Shown here: piece by piece, positions 49,744-61,197 of the stretch | Layout of the letters: each line of letters begins with the position of its first letter | How positions within the stretch are numbered: the stretch's first letter is position 1 | Assembly: GCA_963735055.1 (NCBI GenBank) | Contig: CAVTJN010000010.1 | Coordinates: forward strand, 1 to 64,000 | Length of the DNA: 64,000 bases | Source of the DNA: JBBITI01 sp963735055 | Lineage (GTDB): Bacteria; Chloroflexota; Dehalococcoidia; Dehalococcoidales; UBA2162 | Reading direction: 5' to 3' | The notes under the pieces: generated by a model | Told to the model about the DNA's origin: nothing | What the model saw: the letters and a program-made list of their open reading frames with translations, nothing else | The model's database searches: none | Made by a program: the position numbers and the translations under genes

Positions 49744-51360
49744 ATGCCGCCTGCACAGGAAGGATCGCGGGCAGGACGACGGCATTCGAAGGTGAACGTG
49801 GGCGAGTCCTGGCAAGCGAAACCGGCGGACAGGTTCGTGCGGCCGCGCCGGATCAGGCCGTTCAGGCTGCGGCGTGTTCTCGGCATTCCCGGTCTTTTTA
49901 GTATCGGCTACGGTGACGTAGGCTCTTCAATCTACTACGCCCTGGGAGTAATCGCTCTGGTGGCGCTTGGGGCCACGCCGATCGCTCTCGGCGTGGCGGG
50001 ACTGGTCTACATCTTCAACGCGCTCACCTATGCCGAGGGCTCGGCGATGATCCCTGCCGGCGGTGGCTCCACAGCTTACGCGCGGCTGGCTTTCAACGAC
50101 CTGGTCGGTTTTGTGTCCGGCTGGGCGCTGATGCTGACCTATGTCGTCACCGTGGCCATCGCCGCCTACACCATTCCCCCCTACCTCAGCTACTTCTGGC
50201 CGATATTGAGTCAGCCAGTGCCGGGTACGTTCGCCTCCATGGGCGTGGTCATCTTTCTCATGGGGATCAACGTGGCGGGGGTGGGTGAGTGGTCGGGGCT
50301 GAATATCCTGCTGGTAACGGTCGATATCGTTACTCAGCTCACGCTGATCGTGCTCGGTGTGCTCCTCATCTTTATGCCGAATCCCGGAATTCTGTTCGAG
50401 CACATGTTTGGTCCCGGCAACTGGCCATCCGCGGGCAGCCTGGTGTTCGGCATCGCGATCGCTGCCCTCGGTTTTACGGGCGTGGAGTCGGTGGCCCAGC
50501 ACAGTGAGGAGACGCGGCGTCCCGAAAGAAAGATGCCGCAGACCTACATTCTCATGGTGGTCACGGTGCTCGTCCTCTTTGCCGGAGTATCACTGGTTGC
50601 TCTCACCGCGATGACGCCGCAGCAGTTGGGCGATCCGGAAATGGGCTGGGCGAGGAACCCGGTGGCCGGTATCGCTCAGTCGGTAGCCACGGCGATCGTT
50701 CCCGAGACGATCGCCAGCGGGATCCAATCGGAATCAGTCAGACACATCATCGTGCGTGTGGTCGCTGGCTTCCGGGATGTCCTGCCCGGTCTCGTGGGTG
50801 TGCTGGCGGCCGGGATTCTGCTCATGGCGACAAACACAGGTATTCTGGGAATTGCGCGCCTGACCTACAGTCTGTCGAAACAGCGGCAGTTGCCTGCCAC
50901 GTTGAGCCGCATTCACCACCGCTTCCGCACCCCCTATCTGGCCGTGATCGTGTTCTGCATCGTGGCGGTAGTGGTGCTGGTCCCCGGTTTCCGGGGGGGC
51001 GGGTTTTTTGCGGACCTGGCCGCCCTGTACGTCTTCGGTTCGCTCATCGTCTTCGCGTCGGCCCATGCGTCCATTCTGCGACTGAGAATCATCAGTCCAT
51101 CGCGGCCTCGGCCGTTCCGGCTGCCGGGCAATATCCGGTTGCGCGGCTATGAGTTTCCGGTCACGGCAGTCCTTGGGCTTCTGTTCACGTCGATCATCTG
51201 GTGGATAGTGGTTGTTGTCCAACCCTACAGTTGGTGGATTGGCGTTGCCTGGCTGGCCACCGGATTGCTGGGCTACTACCTGTACCGGAAGAGCCAGGGT
51301 CTGTCGCTCCTCCGGTCGCCGCCGGCTGCGGGGGAAGAAGGCGAAAGAACCGGGCAGTAG
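49744..51360 (+). CDS. APC-superfamily amino acid permease
   Basis: A 538-residue transporter with about 12 membrane segments. SIGYGDVGSSIYYALGVIAL is the first-helix unwound GxG-like motif. SEETRRPERKMPQTYILMV fits the conserved cytoplasmic loop of the family. A basic N-terminal extension of about 45 residues is cytosolic. The promoter position supports ATG 49744; GTG 49792 is another start. Substrate not readable. Confidence 0.88.
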   Translation: MPPAQEGSRAGRRHSKVNVGESWQAKPADRFVRPRRIRPFRLRRVLGIPGLFSIGYGDVGSSIYYALGVIALVALGATPIALGVAGLVYIFNALTYAEGSAMIPAGGGSTAYARLAFNDLVGFVSGWALMLTYVVTVAIAAYTIPPYLSYFWPILSQPVPGTFASMGVVIFLMGINVAGVGEWSGLNILLVTVDIVTQLTLIVLGVLLIFMPNPGILFEHMFGPGNWPSAGSLVFGIAIAALGFTGVESVAQHSEETRRPERKMPQTYILMVVTVLVLFAGVSLVALTAMTPQQLGDPEMGWARNPVAGIAQSVATAIVPETIASGIQSESVRHIIVRVVAGFRDVLPGLVGVLAAGILLMATNTGILGIARLTYSLSKQRQLPATLSRIHHRFRTPYLAVIVFCIVAVVVLVPGFRGGGFFADLAALYVFGSLIVFASAHASILRLRIISPSRPRPFRLPGNIRLRGYEFPVTAVLGLLFTSIIWWIVVVVQPYSWWIGVAWLATGLLGYYLYRKSQGLSLLRSPPAAGEEGERTGQ

Positions 51361-51425
51361 CTCAGATGCATTGAGCAGGGTTTTGTGCTAATATGGACGC
51401 AGAGACCCGAATTACCGCCGGTCTA

Positions 51426-51454
51426 TTGACAACGTTTTTTGCTTGTGGTATATT
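51426..51454 (+). promoter_or_regulatory. rRNA promoter for 23S-5S
   Basis: TTGACA, a 17-base spacer and TATATT, about 165 bases before 23S. This supports 23S-5S as an independent transcription unit. Confidence 0.8.
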
Positions 51455-51514
51455 CGTGTTATTGATGAGGAATCTGCGCACATAAAGTAGCGTTTCCGGT
51501 GATGAAGACCAGGC

Positions 51515-51548
51515 AAAGCGGCTTGGTGATGAATCGCCAAGCCGCTTT
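51515..51548 (+). other. Terminator-like hairpin in the 23S leader
   Basis: AAAGCGGCTTGG and CCAAGCCGCTTT form a perfect 12-pair stem with a ten-base loop, followed by TGTGTGT. It sits between the promoter and 23S. It could be an attenuator that needs antitermination, or a relic of a 16S-23S spacer. Confidence 0.6.
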
Positions 51549-51596
51549 TGTGTGTCTGCGAACCTTAAAAACTGAATAGGGTCGTTGTTGTTCTGT

Positions 51597-51618
51597 TTCT
51601 AATATCAAATCTGAAGCA

Positions 51619-51626
<8 letters not shown>
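51597..51626 (+). other. 5' strand of the 23S processing stem
   Basis: Pairs with 54589-54618, nearly 30 bases with a single mismatch, so the 23S precursor would form a long RNase III-type helix. Confidence 0.75.
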
Positions 51627-54598
<2,972 letters not shown>

Positions 54599-54739
54599 CT
54601 TCAGAGTTGATATTAGAATGACAATAGACGGTCCGGCAGTGCCGGGCATTTTCAGGGCTATTGCCCGTTACGGGCTAAGACCCTTTTAACAATCAACAAC
54701 AGGCTTTAAATCGGATATCTAGTTAGCCAAGCCGTAAGA

Positions 54740-54864
54740 GCCTCTTGGTGGTAAGAGCGAGGTGGAACCACCCGTTCCCATCCCGAACACGGAAGTGAAA
54801 CACCCCAGCGCAGACGATACTGAGAAGGCAGCTTCTTGTGGAAAATATGCCACCGCCAAGAGGC
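54740..54864 (+). rRNA. rrf: 5S ribosomal RNA
   Basis: About 123 bases with the terminal stem CCTCTTGGTGGT / ACCGCCAAGAGG and the conserved CCCGTTCCCATCCCGAACACGG loop. A TTTTT run right after the stem probably ends transcription. The 140-base spacer from 23S holds a GC hairpin and no tRNA. Confidence 0.95.
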
Positions 54865-54898
54865 TTTTTGCGTCTCTGCCGCGATCGTGTCTGGGTGT

Positions 54899-54927
54899 TT
54901 GACGTCTGACCTCCTTTGACCTATAAT
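54899..54927 (+). promoter_or_regulatory. clpC promoter
   Basis: TTGACG, a 17-base spacer and perfect TATAAT, 47 bases before the ATG. TTTGACGTCTGACC and TTTGACC are a short imperfect direct repeat over the promoter; no CtsR box was recognised. Confidence 0.7.
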
Positions 54928-54974
54928 TGGAGGTATCCGGGAGAACGATCCGCACAGGCTTCTAAGGAGACAAT

Positions 54975-57452
54975 ATGACTAGCCGATTTGAAAAGTTTAC
55001 GGAACGGGCCCGTCGGGTTCTTACGGCTGCCCAGGAAGAAGCGCAGCATCTCAATCACAACTACATAGGCACCGAGCATATACTGCTCGGGCTCATCAGG
55101 GAAGAGGAAGGGGTGGCGGCCAAAGTCCTTATCAGCATGGGCGTAACCCTGAGTAAAGTTCGTTCGGCGGTCGAGTATATTATCGGCCGGGGCGAGAAGG
55201 CTACTACCGGCGAGATCGGACTGACCCCGAGAGCGAAACGGGTGATCGAGTTGGCCATCGATGAGGCGCGCCGACTCGGCCACAACTACATCGGAACCGA
55301 ACATCTCCTGCTTGGGTTACTGCACGAAGGTGAAGGTGTCGCCGCCGGGGTTCTCGAGAGCTTTGGAATTACCCTGGAGCAGGCGCGCGCCGAAGTTGTT
55401 CGAGCGTTGAGTCAGAGCGCCACGCGGCCGAAGCCGGCCCGGGCAGCCTCTAACCGCACTCCGCTACTCGACCAGTTGGGGGTGGACCTTACGGCCGCCT
55501 CCAAGGCCGGGAAACTCGACCCTGTGGTCGGACGCGAAAAGGAAATCGGCCGTGTCATCCAGATCTTGAGCCGCAGGACCAAGAACAATCCGGCACTGAT
55601 CGGTGAACCCGGGGTGGGGAAGACAGCGATTGTGGAGGGCCTGGCGCACCGGATCGCGTCGGGAGACGTACCGGAGACGCTCGAGGATAAGCGGATCATC
55701 ACTCTCGACATGGCGGGTATCGTTGCCGGGACCAAGTACCGCGGCGAGTTCGAAGAGCGGCTTAAGAAGATCATTGAAGAGATCAAAGCCAGCGGGAACT
55801 GCATTCTGTTCGTCGACGAATTCCACACGATTGTGGGCGCGGGAGCAGCCGAAGGGGCAGTCGACGCCGCCAGCATCTTGAAGCCGTCTCTTGCCAGGGG
55901 TGAGATCCGTTGCATCGGGGCGACAACGCTCGATGACTATCGGAAGCACGTAGAACGCGACCCGGCGCTCGAGCGGAGGTTCCAGCCCGTAGTGGTCGAG
56001 GAGCCTTCGATTGAAGACTCGATAGAGATCCTTCGGGGCATCAAGTCACGCTACGAGGAGCACCACAAACTGCAGATAAGCGATGAGGCCCTCAAGGCGG
56101 CCGCGACGCTGGCTTCGCGCTACATACCGGACAGGTTTTTGCCGGACAAGGCGATAGACCTTATTGACGAAGCCTCGTCGCGTAAGAGAATCAAGTTTGG
56201 AAGTCTGCCTTCTTCGGTGAAGAAGCTGAGGGAATCCGAAGAGCGTTTCCGCAAAGAGAAGGAATCTGCGCTGGCCGATCAGAAGTACGATCAGGCGGCC
56301 GAGTTGAGACAGAAAGAAGTGAAGGCCGAGGAAGAGCGGAAGAAGATCGAGGAAGACTGGCAGATTGACAAAGAGAAGAACCGGGCCGAGGTGACCAAAG
56401 AGGATATCGCCGAAGTGGTAAGCATGTGGACGGGTATCCCGGCGGTGCAACTGACCGGCGATGAGACTGCCCGGCTGCTTCACATGGAAGATGCGCTGCA
56501 CAAGCGCATTATCAGCCAGGACGAGGCGATTGAAGTAATATCTAAAGCGGTTAGAAGGGCCAGGGCGGGGCTAAAAGACCCGAAGCGGCCAATTGGTAAC
56601 TTCATCTTCCTCGGACCGACGGGCGTCGGGAAGACCGAACTGGTCAAGGCCTTGGCGGAGTTCATGTTCGGCGCGGAAGATACCATGATTCGCCTTGACA
56701 TGTCTGAGTACCAGGAGAGGCACACGGTTTCGCGTATGGTGGGAGCCCCGCCCGGATACATTGGTTACGATGAGGGTGGGCAACTTACCGAGGCAGTGAG
56801 ACGGAAGCCCTACTCGGCGGTGTTGCTTGACGAGATTGAAAAGGCGCACCCCGACGTGTTCAACATTCTTCTGCAGATATTCGATGATGGTCATCTGACC
56901 GATTCGCGGGGACGGAAGGTCGACTTCCGGAACACCATTATCGTGATGACAAGTAACATCGGAGCCGAGCTGATCCGGAAGCGAAGTACGATCGGCTTTT
57001 CGCCTCAGGGTGATGATGCCAAGGCGCAGCAGAAAAGCTACGAAGGCATGAAGGACAGGTTGCTGGATGAGCTGAAGAAGACCTTCCGGCCCGAGTTCCT
57101 GAACAGGATCGATGGCGTGGTCGTGTTCCATGCGCTGAACCGGGAGCAGATTCGCCAGATCGTGGACCTGATGCTGTCGGTTGTTTCCAAGCAACTTGCG
57201 GAAAGGTCGATTAAGCTTGAGGTCACCGAAGCCGCAAAGGACTTGATCGGCGAGAAGGGATATGACGAGGTGTTTGGAGCCCGTCCGTTACGCAGGGTCA
57301 TTCAGAACATGATTGAGGACAAGCTGTCGGACAGCCTGTTGCGGGGGCACCTGCGCGAGGGTGATACGGCAGTGGTGGACCGCGAAGGTGATGACGTTGT
57401 GGTGCACAGCGGAACGGCCGTTGGAGCCCTGGCCGGGAATGAGAAGTCATAG
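54975..57452 (+). CDS. clpC: ATP-dependent Clp protease ATP-binding subunit ClpC
   Basis: An 825-residue Hsp100 unfoldase. Two Clp-N repeats (FTERARRVLTAAQEEA; TEHLLLGLLHEGEG), the first AAA+ module with GEPGVGKTA and FVDEFHTIVGAG, a UVR-type middle coiled coil (ADQKYDQAAELRQKE), and the second AAA+ module with GPTGVGKTELVKA and LLDEIEKAHPDVFNI. It feeds ClpP. AAGGAG precedes the ATG. CtsR, McsA and McsB, which flank clpC in Firmicutes, are absent. Confidence 0.96.
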   Translation: MTSRFEKFTERARRVLTAAQEEAQHLNHNYIGTEHILLGLIREEEGVAAKVLISMGVTLSKVRSAVEYIIGRGEKATTGEIGLTPRAKRVIELAIDEARRLGHNYIGTEHLLLGLLHEGEGVAAGVLESFGITLEQARAEVVRALSQSATRPKPARAASNRTPLLDQLGVDLTAASKAGKLDPVVGREKEIGRVIQILSRRTKNNPALIGEPGVGKTAIVEGLAHRIASGDVPETLEDKRIITLDMAGIVAGTKYRGEFEERLKKIIEEIKASGNCILFVDEFHTIVGAGAAEGAVDAASILKPSLARGEIRCIGATTLDDYRKHVERDPALERRFQPVVVEEPSIEDSIEILRGIKSRYEEHHKLQISDEALKAAATLASRYIPDRFLPDKAIDLIDEASSRKRIKFGSLPSSVKKLRESEERFRKEKESALADQKYDQAAELRQKEVKAEEERKKIEEDWQIDKEKNRAEVTKEDIAEVVSMWTGIPAVQLTGDETARLLHMEDALHKRIISQDEAIEVISKAVRRARAGLKDPKRPIGNFIFLGPTGVGKTELVKALAEFMFGAEDTMIRLDMSEYQERHTVSRMVGAPPGYIGYDEGGQLTEAVRRKPYSAVLLDEIEKAHPDVFNILLQIFDDGHLTDSRGRKVDFRNTIIVMTSNIGAELIRKRSTIGFSPQGDDAKAQQKSYEGMKDRLLDELKKTFRPEFLNRIDGVVVFHALNREQIRQIVDLMLSVVSKQLAERSIKLEVTEAAKDLIGEKGYDEVFGARPLRRVIQNMIEDKLSDSLLRGHLREGDTAVVDREGDDVVVHSGTAVGALAGNEKS

Positions 57453-57481
57453 CTGGCATCTGATTTGAAAGGAGCTTTGAA

Positions 57482-57703
57482 TTGCCGCAAGAAATCGTAG
57501 AGGTTCCGATAACGGGGAAGATCATCAGCGTCGAAGCGAAGGTCGGCGATGCTCTCCAAGAGGGCGATGTCATCTGCACTATTGAAGCGATGAAGATGGA
57601 GAACCCAATCGTTGCGCCGGTGGCCGGTAGAGTCGCCGAGGTGAGGGTGAAGGTGGGCGAGGTAGTAACGAGCGGCAACGTCATCGCAATCATCGACTAC
57701 TAG
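57482..57703 (+). CDS. Biotin/lipoyl attachment-domain protein (BCCP-like)
   Basis: A 73-residue stand-alone biotinyl domain. EAMKMEN carries the biotinylated lysine near residue 37 and the hammerhead strands fill the rest. It would carry CO2 for a biotin-dependent carboxylase or decarboxylase (acetyl-CoA, propionyl-CoA or oxaloacetate); no partner subunit is nearby. The start is TTG 57482 with AAGGAG eight bases upstream. It lies 29 bases after clpC, so is probably cotranscribed with it. Confidence 0.9.
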   Translation: MPQEIVEVPITGKIISVEAKVGDALQEGDVICTIEAMKMENPIVAPVAGRVAEVRVKVGEVVTSGNVIAIIDY

Positions 57704-57723
57704 ACTAGCTGGAGTGCTCAGGT

Positions 57724-57771
57724 AGGGGCCGGGCTGTTCCGATCGAGAAGAACAGCCTCGGCCTCTTTTTT
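57724..57771 (+). terminator. Intrinsic terminator after the BCCP-like gene
   Basis: AGGGGCC GGGCTGTTC pairs with GAACAGCC CGGCCTCT around a ten-base loop, a stem of about 16 pairs with one bulge, followed by six T. A classic strong terminator. Confidence 0.88.
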
Positions 57772-57824
57772 GTTGGTCTGAACTGTCCCTTGAACTGCCA
57801 CCTTAAATCGGATAGAGTCATGCT

Positions 57825-59207
57825 GTGAGCAGAGGGGGAAGATCAGCCGGGCGCAACGTGTTTGTGTGCCAGCAATGCGGCAAAGAGAGTCTCCAGTGGC
57901 TGGGGCGGTGCCCGTCCTGCCAGCAGTGGAATACGCTGGTCGAGACCAGGATAGCCCCTTCATCGGAAGGTACCCCCTCCCCCCACCCCGCCAAGCCGGT
58001 GACCGAGTTGTCAACGGTTGTGGTCGAAGCGGCCGACCGTCTGGCGCTTCCGTTGAATGAGTTCAACCGGGTACTCGGTGGGGGGATCGTTCCCGGCTCG
58101 CTGGTGTTGATTGGCGGCGAGCCTGGCATCGGTAAATCGACTCTCCTGCTCCAGGTATCGGCAATGGTGACCGCGATGAACCGGAGAGTTGTGTATGTTT
58201 CGGGAGAGGAGACTCAGAGGCAGATCAAGCTGCGGGCGGACCGCCTGGGGATTCGGGGTGAAGGTCTATTTCTGCTCAGCGAGACGGACATCGCGACGGT
58301 GGTTGATCAGATGGACGGGTTGTCCCCGGACATGGTGGTAGTCGACTCTATCCAATCCATGGCAATGTCGGACATAGAGGCGAGTCCGGGAAGCATCGGA
58401 CAGGTGCGCGAGTGTACCGCCAGACTGATGCAATGGGCCAAGGCGAGCGGCGTTCCAGTGTTCGTGACGGGGCACGTGACCAAAGAGGGGTCGATCGCCG
58501 GGCCGAAGACGCTCGAGCACATCGTGGACGTGGTCTTGTATCTTGAAGGGGAGCAGTTCAGCGCCTACCGTTTGCTGCGTTGCGTCAAGAATCGCTTCGG
58601 TTCCACCAGCGAAATCGGGGTTTTCGAAATGAAGGAGCGGGGACTGGCGGAGGTCTCTAATCCTTCGCGGATATTCCTCTCACAGCACACGGCGGACCCG
58701 GTGGGCTCAGCGGTAGTCCCCGTCCTGGAGGGAAGCCGGCCTCTGTTTGTGGAGATACAGGCATTGACTAATCCGACGGCCTTTGGCCTGCCCCGCCGAA
58801 CGGCCAACGGCATTGACTTCAACCGTCTGCTGCTTGTGGCGGCGGTACTGTCAAAGCGGGTGGGCCTGAAGCTGGGTAATCAGGATATTCTGGTCAACGT
58901 TACCGGTGGGCTGAAGATTGACGAGCCCGCGGCCGACCTGGGGATCGCTCTAGCCATCGCCTCGAGCTTCCGCGATGCGCCGGTCGACCCGGGGCTGGTG
59001 GTTATCGGGGAGGTGGGCCTGAGCGGCGAATTGCGATCGGTTACCCAGTTGGACCGGCGTGTGAATGAGGCGGCCCGTCTTGGGTTCAAGCGCTGCATCG
59101 TTCCGAGAATGGGGGGTGGTCCCCCGCCAGCGCCCCCGGGGCTTGATATCATCGCCGCCCGCGATCTGAGGGAGGCGGTGAAGGCCGGCATCGGTCCGAA
59201 CGCCTAA
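57825..59207 (+). CDS. radA: DNA repair protein RadA (Sms)
   Basis: A 460-residue recombination helicase. N-terminal zinc finger (CQQCGKESLQWLGRCPSCQQW), RecA-like Walker A GGEPGIGKSTLLLQ, the RadA-specific KNRFG motif near residue 256, and a C-terminal Lon-like domain. It promotes branch migration. The start is GTG 57825. It overlaps the queF end by four bases on the opposite strand. Confidence 0.95.
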   Translation: MSRGGRSAGRNVFVCQQCGKESLQWLGRCPSCQQWNTLVETRIAPSSEGTPSPHPAKPVTELSTVVVEAADRLALPLNEFNRVLGGGIVPGSLVLIGGEPGIGKSTLLLQVSAMVTAMNRRVVYVSGEETQRQIKLRADRLGIRGEGLFLLSETDIATVVDQMDGLSPDMVVVDSIQSMAMSDIEASPGSIGQVRECTARLMQWAKASGVPVFVTGHVTKEGSIAGPKTLEHIVDVVLYLEGEQFSAYRLLRCVKNRFGSTSEIGVFEMKERGLAEVSNPSRIFLSQHTADPVGSAVVPVLEGSRPLFVEIQALTNPTAFGLPRRTANGIDFNRLLLVAAVLSKRVGLKLGNQDILVNVTGGLKIDEPAADLGIALAIASSFRDAPVDPGLVVIGEVGLSGELRSVTQLDRRVNEAARLGFKRCIVPRMGGGPPPAPPGLDIIAARDLREAVKAGIGPNA

Positions 59208-59608
59208 GGACCGCCCGGGTACCGCGCCGTAGCCGTGGTCCTGATACCGCCACGTTCTCCGAAATCAGCCTCAACCGTCATGGATACCGGCTGTAATACG
59301 CGGACCAGGTCGTTAAGTATCCGGTTCACCGCGTGTTCCTGCAGTATCCCGACGTTGCGGAATGAAGCGAGAAAGTACTTCAAGGACTTGAGCTCAACCA
59401 GGCTAGTACCGGGCACGTAGGTGATTGCCAACAGCGCAAAGTCGGGCAGGCCGGTCCAGGGGCAGACCGAAGTAAATTCGTCGGTTTCATAGACGACCTC
59501 GGTGCTGGAGCCGGGGTAGTCGAAAGGGATCGTCTCGAGCACGGAAACGTCAATAGCGTCTTCTTTGTAGTTGTCGAACCGCCGCGACGCGTATTTGTCC
59601 ATCATCAT
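59204..59608 (-). CDS. queF: NADPH-dependent 7-cyano-7-deazaguanine reductase QueF
   Basis: A 134-residue type I QueF that reduces preQ0 to preQ1 in queuosine synthesis. The catalytic cysteine lies in FTSVCPWTGLPDF near residue 49 and the LVELKSLKYFLASFRN motif follows. EHAVNRILND is the C-terminal hallmark. AAGGAG precedes the ATG. Other queuosine genes are not in the window. It interrupts the clpC-radA-ispD block. Confidence 0.94.
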   Translation of the reverse strand: MMMDKYASRRFDNYKEDAIDVSVLETIPFDYPGSSTEVVYETDEFTSVCPWTGLPDFALLAITYVPGTSLVELKSLKYFLASFRNVGILQEHAVNRILNDLVRVLQPVSMTVEADFGERGGIRTTATARYPGGP

Positions 59609-59724
59609 GCCCGTTCTCCTTCGGCTCCCATTATTCCCGGCCTCTCAAGAAGATTCTACCACCATTTGCTTTCCCGGGTGAATCTATGTAAACTTTTTAG
59701 CATTGTTCCTGCGGAGCATCAGCT

Positions 59725-60408
59725 GTGAATGGAAACGAGAGGGTCGGCGCGGTGATCGCGGCCGCCGGTTCAAGCCAGCGGATGGCCGGGGTCGACAAGA
59801 TTTTCGCCGACCTCGACGGTGCGCCGGTGCTGGCGCACGTCGTGGACACTTTCGAGCGCTGTTTGTCAATCGACCAGGTGGTCATCATAGTGAGTGAGCA
59901 GAACCTGCAAATGGGCGCCAGACTCTTGGCAGACCACCGTTGGTCGAAGGTCACCGGGGTGTGGGCCGGAGGGGTGCGGCGGCAAGATTCAGTGGTGAAT
60001 GGCGTGGCGCGACTGACAAGCTGCGACTGGGTAGTCATCCACGACGGGGCCCGGCCGATGGTTACAGTCGACCTGATCCAGCGCGGGTTGGAGGCGGCGG
60101 CCGAGACCGGGGCAGCCATCGCGGCGGTCCCGGTTACGGATACGATCAAAGTGGTCGGGGCCGGCATGACGGTCGAGGGGACGCCACCGCGGCACAGCCT
60201 GTGGTCGGTGCAGACGCCGCAGGTGTTCCGCTTCAGCCTTATTGACCAGGCGTACCATAACCTGGCATTCGAGGTATCCGATGATTCCAGTGCGGTCGAA
60301 CGCCTGGGACACAAGGTAAAGATATACCAAGGCTCGTATGATAATATGAAAATAACAACCCCGGATGATCTGGCCGTGGCGGGCGTGCTTTGGCGGAAGC
60401 GTGGGTAA
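59725..60408 (+). CDS. ispD: 2-C-methyl-D-erythritol 4-phosphate cytidylyltransferase IspD
   Basis: A 227-residue MEP-pathway enzyme. AAAGSSQRMAGVDKIF is the CTP-binding loop, HDGARPMVT the conserved middle motif, and SLWSVQTPQVFRF the substrate loop. It makes CDP-ME from MEP. The start is GTG 59725 with GGAG upstream. The stop overlaps the start of ispF by eight bases. Confidence 0.95.
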   Translation: MNGNERVGAVIAAAGSSQRMAGVDKIFADLDGAPVLAHVVDTFERCLSIDQVVIIVSEQNLQMGARLLADHRWSKVTGVWAGGVRRQDSVVNGVARLTSCDWVVIHDGARPMVTVDLIQRGLEAAAETGAAIAAVPVTDTIKVVGAGMTVEGTPPRHSLWSVQTPQVFRFSLIDQAYHNLAFEVSDDSSAVERLGHKVKIYQGSYDNMKITTPDDLAVAGVLWRKRG

Positions 60409-60901
60409 ACAGCGCACCGGCATTGGACACGATGTCCACCGCCTTGTTTCCGGGCGAAAACTGGTGCTGGGTGGGGTCGAGATATCGCATGACAAGGGTC
60501 TGGATGGTTGGAGTGACGCGGACGCCCTGATACATGCGATCATAGATGCGTTGCTGGGGGCGGCGGGGTTGGGGGATATCGGACGGCATTTCCCGCCGGG
60601 CGCGGCCGAGTACAAAGGCATATCCAGTCTGACGCTGCTGGGCAGAGTACGGGACGAGCTTGACCAAGGCGGGTGGCGAGTGGGCAACGTTGATGCCACG
60701 GTGGTCGCCGAGCAACCGAGACTCAGCCCGTACATCGACCGGATGCGGCAGTCAGTGGCCCAGGGGTTGGGCATCGCAGCGGCGCAGGTCAATGTGAAAG
60801 CGGGCACCAGCGAGGGGATGGGGTTCACGGGGCGGGGCGAAGGAATTGAGGTCATCGCGGTGGCCACGATTGAGGCGGCGGGAGAACCAGGGAATGGATG
60901 A
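60401..60901 (+). CDS. ispF: 2-C-methyl-D-erythritol 2,4-cyclodiphosphate synthase IspF
   Basis: About 166 residues from GTG 60401. GIGHDVHRL holds two zinc ligands, SDADALIHAIIDALLGAAGLGDIGRHFP holds the third, and KAGTSEGMGFTGRGEGI ends the fold. It cyclises CDP-ME 2-phosphate. The frame is open from 60365 in ispD, but GTG 60401 gives the normal N-terminus. Confidence 0.94.
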   Translation: MGKQRTGIGHDVHRLVSGRKLVLGGVEISHDKGLDGWSDADALIHAIIDALLGAAGLGDIGRHFPPGAAEYKGISSLTLLGRVRDELDQGGWRVGNVDATVVAEQPRLSPYIDRMRQSVAQGLGIAAAQVNVKAGTSEGMGFTGRGEGIEVIAVATIEAAGEPGNG

Positions 60902-61197
60902 GCGGACGGATGCTGACAGCTCCTTGCCAGTGGTTTTTGTCTGCATGTGTCCGCAGCCCCCTTTGAGGGGCGTCCGGTAAGCGATCCGGCCCTGTAAGGA
61001 TCTTTGGTCCGGGTCCCATTTCTCCAGTCTCGGAAGAGACGTCAGATCCGTTTTTCAGCATGACCCGGGCGCGCTAAATACGATGGAGGTGCTCCTGATT
61101 ACCCCGGAGTTCACTCCCGCCAGTTCCACCGGATATACCACCGGCTGCTGGCAATTCGCTGAATCGTGATGACGAAGGTAAGAGAGGCAGACGTGAA
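60902..61197 (+). other. Gap between ispF and cysS
   Basis: About 296 bases with no T-box (no conserved T-box sequence was found). A 28-codon frame from ATG 61083 to 61169 starts MEVLLITPEFTPAS, which vaguely recalls the first strand of glycosyltransferases. It is too short to call a gene. Confidence 0.4.

Noticed and set aside
61083..61169. 28-codon gene starting MEVLLITPEFTPAS
   Set aside because: Too short and only vaguely like a glycosyltransferase start; noted under the gap entry.
60902..61197. T-box leader before cysS
   Set aside because: The conserved T-box sequence and specifier loop were not found.
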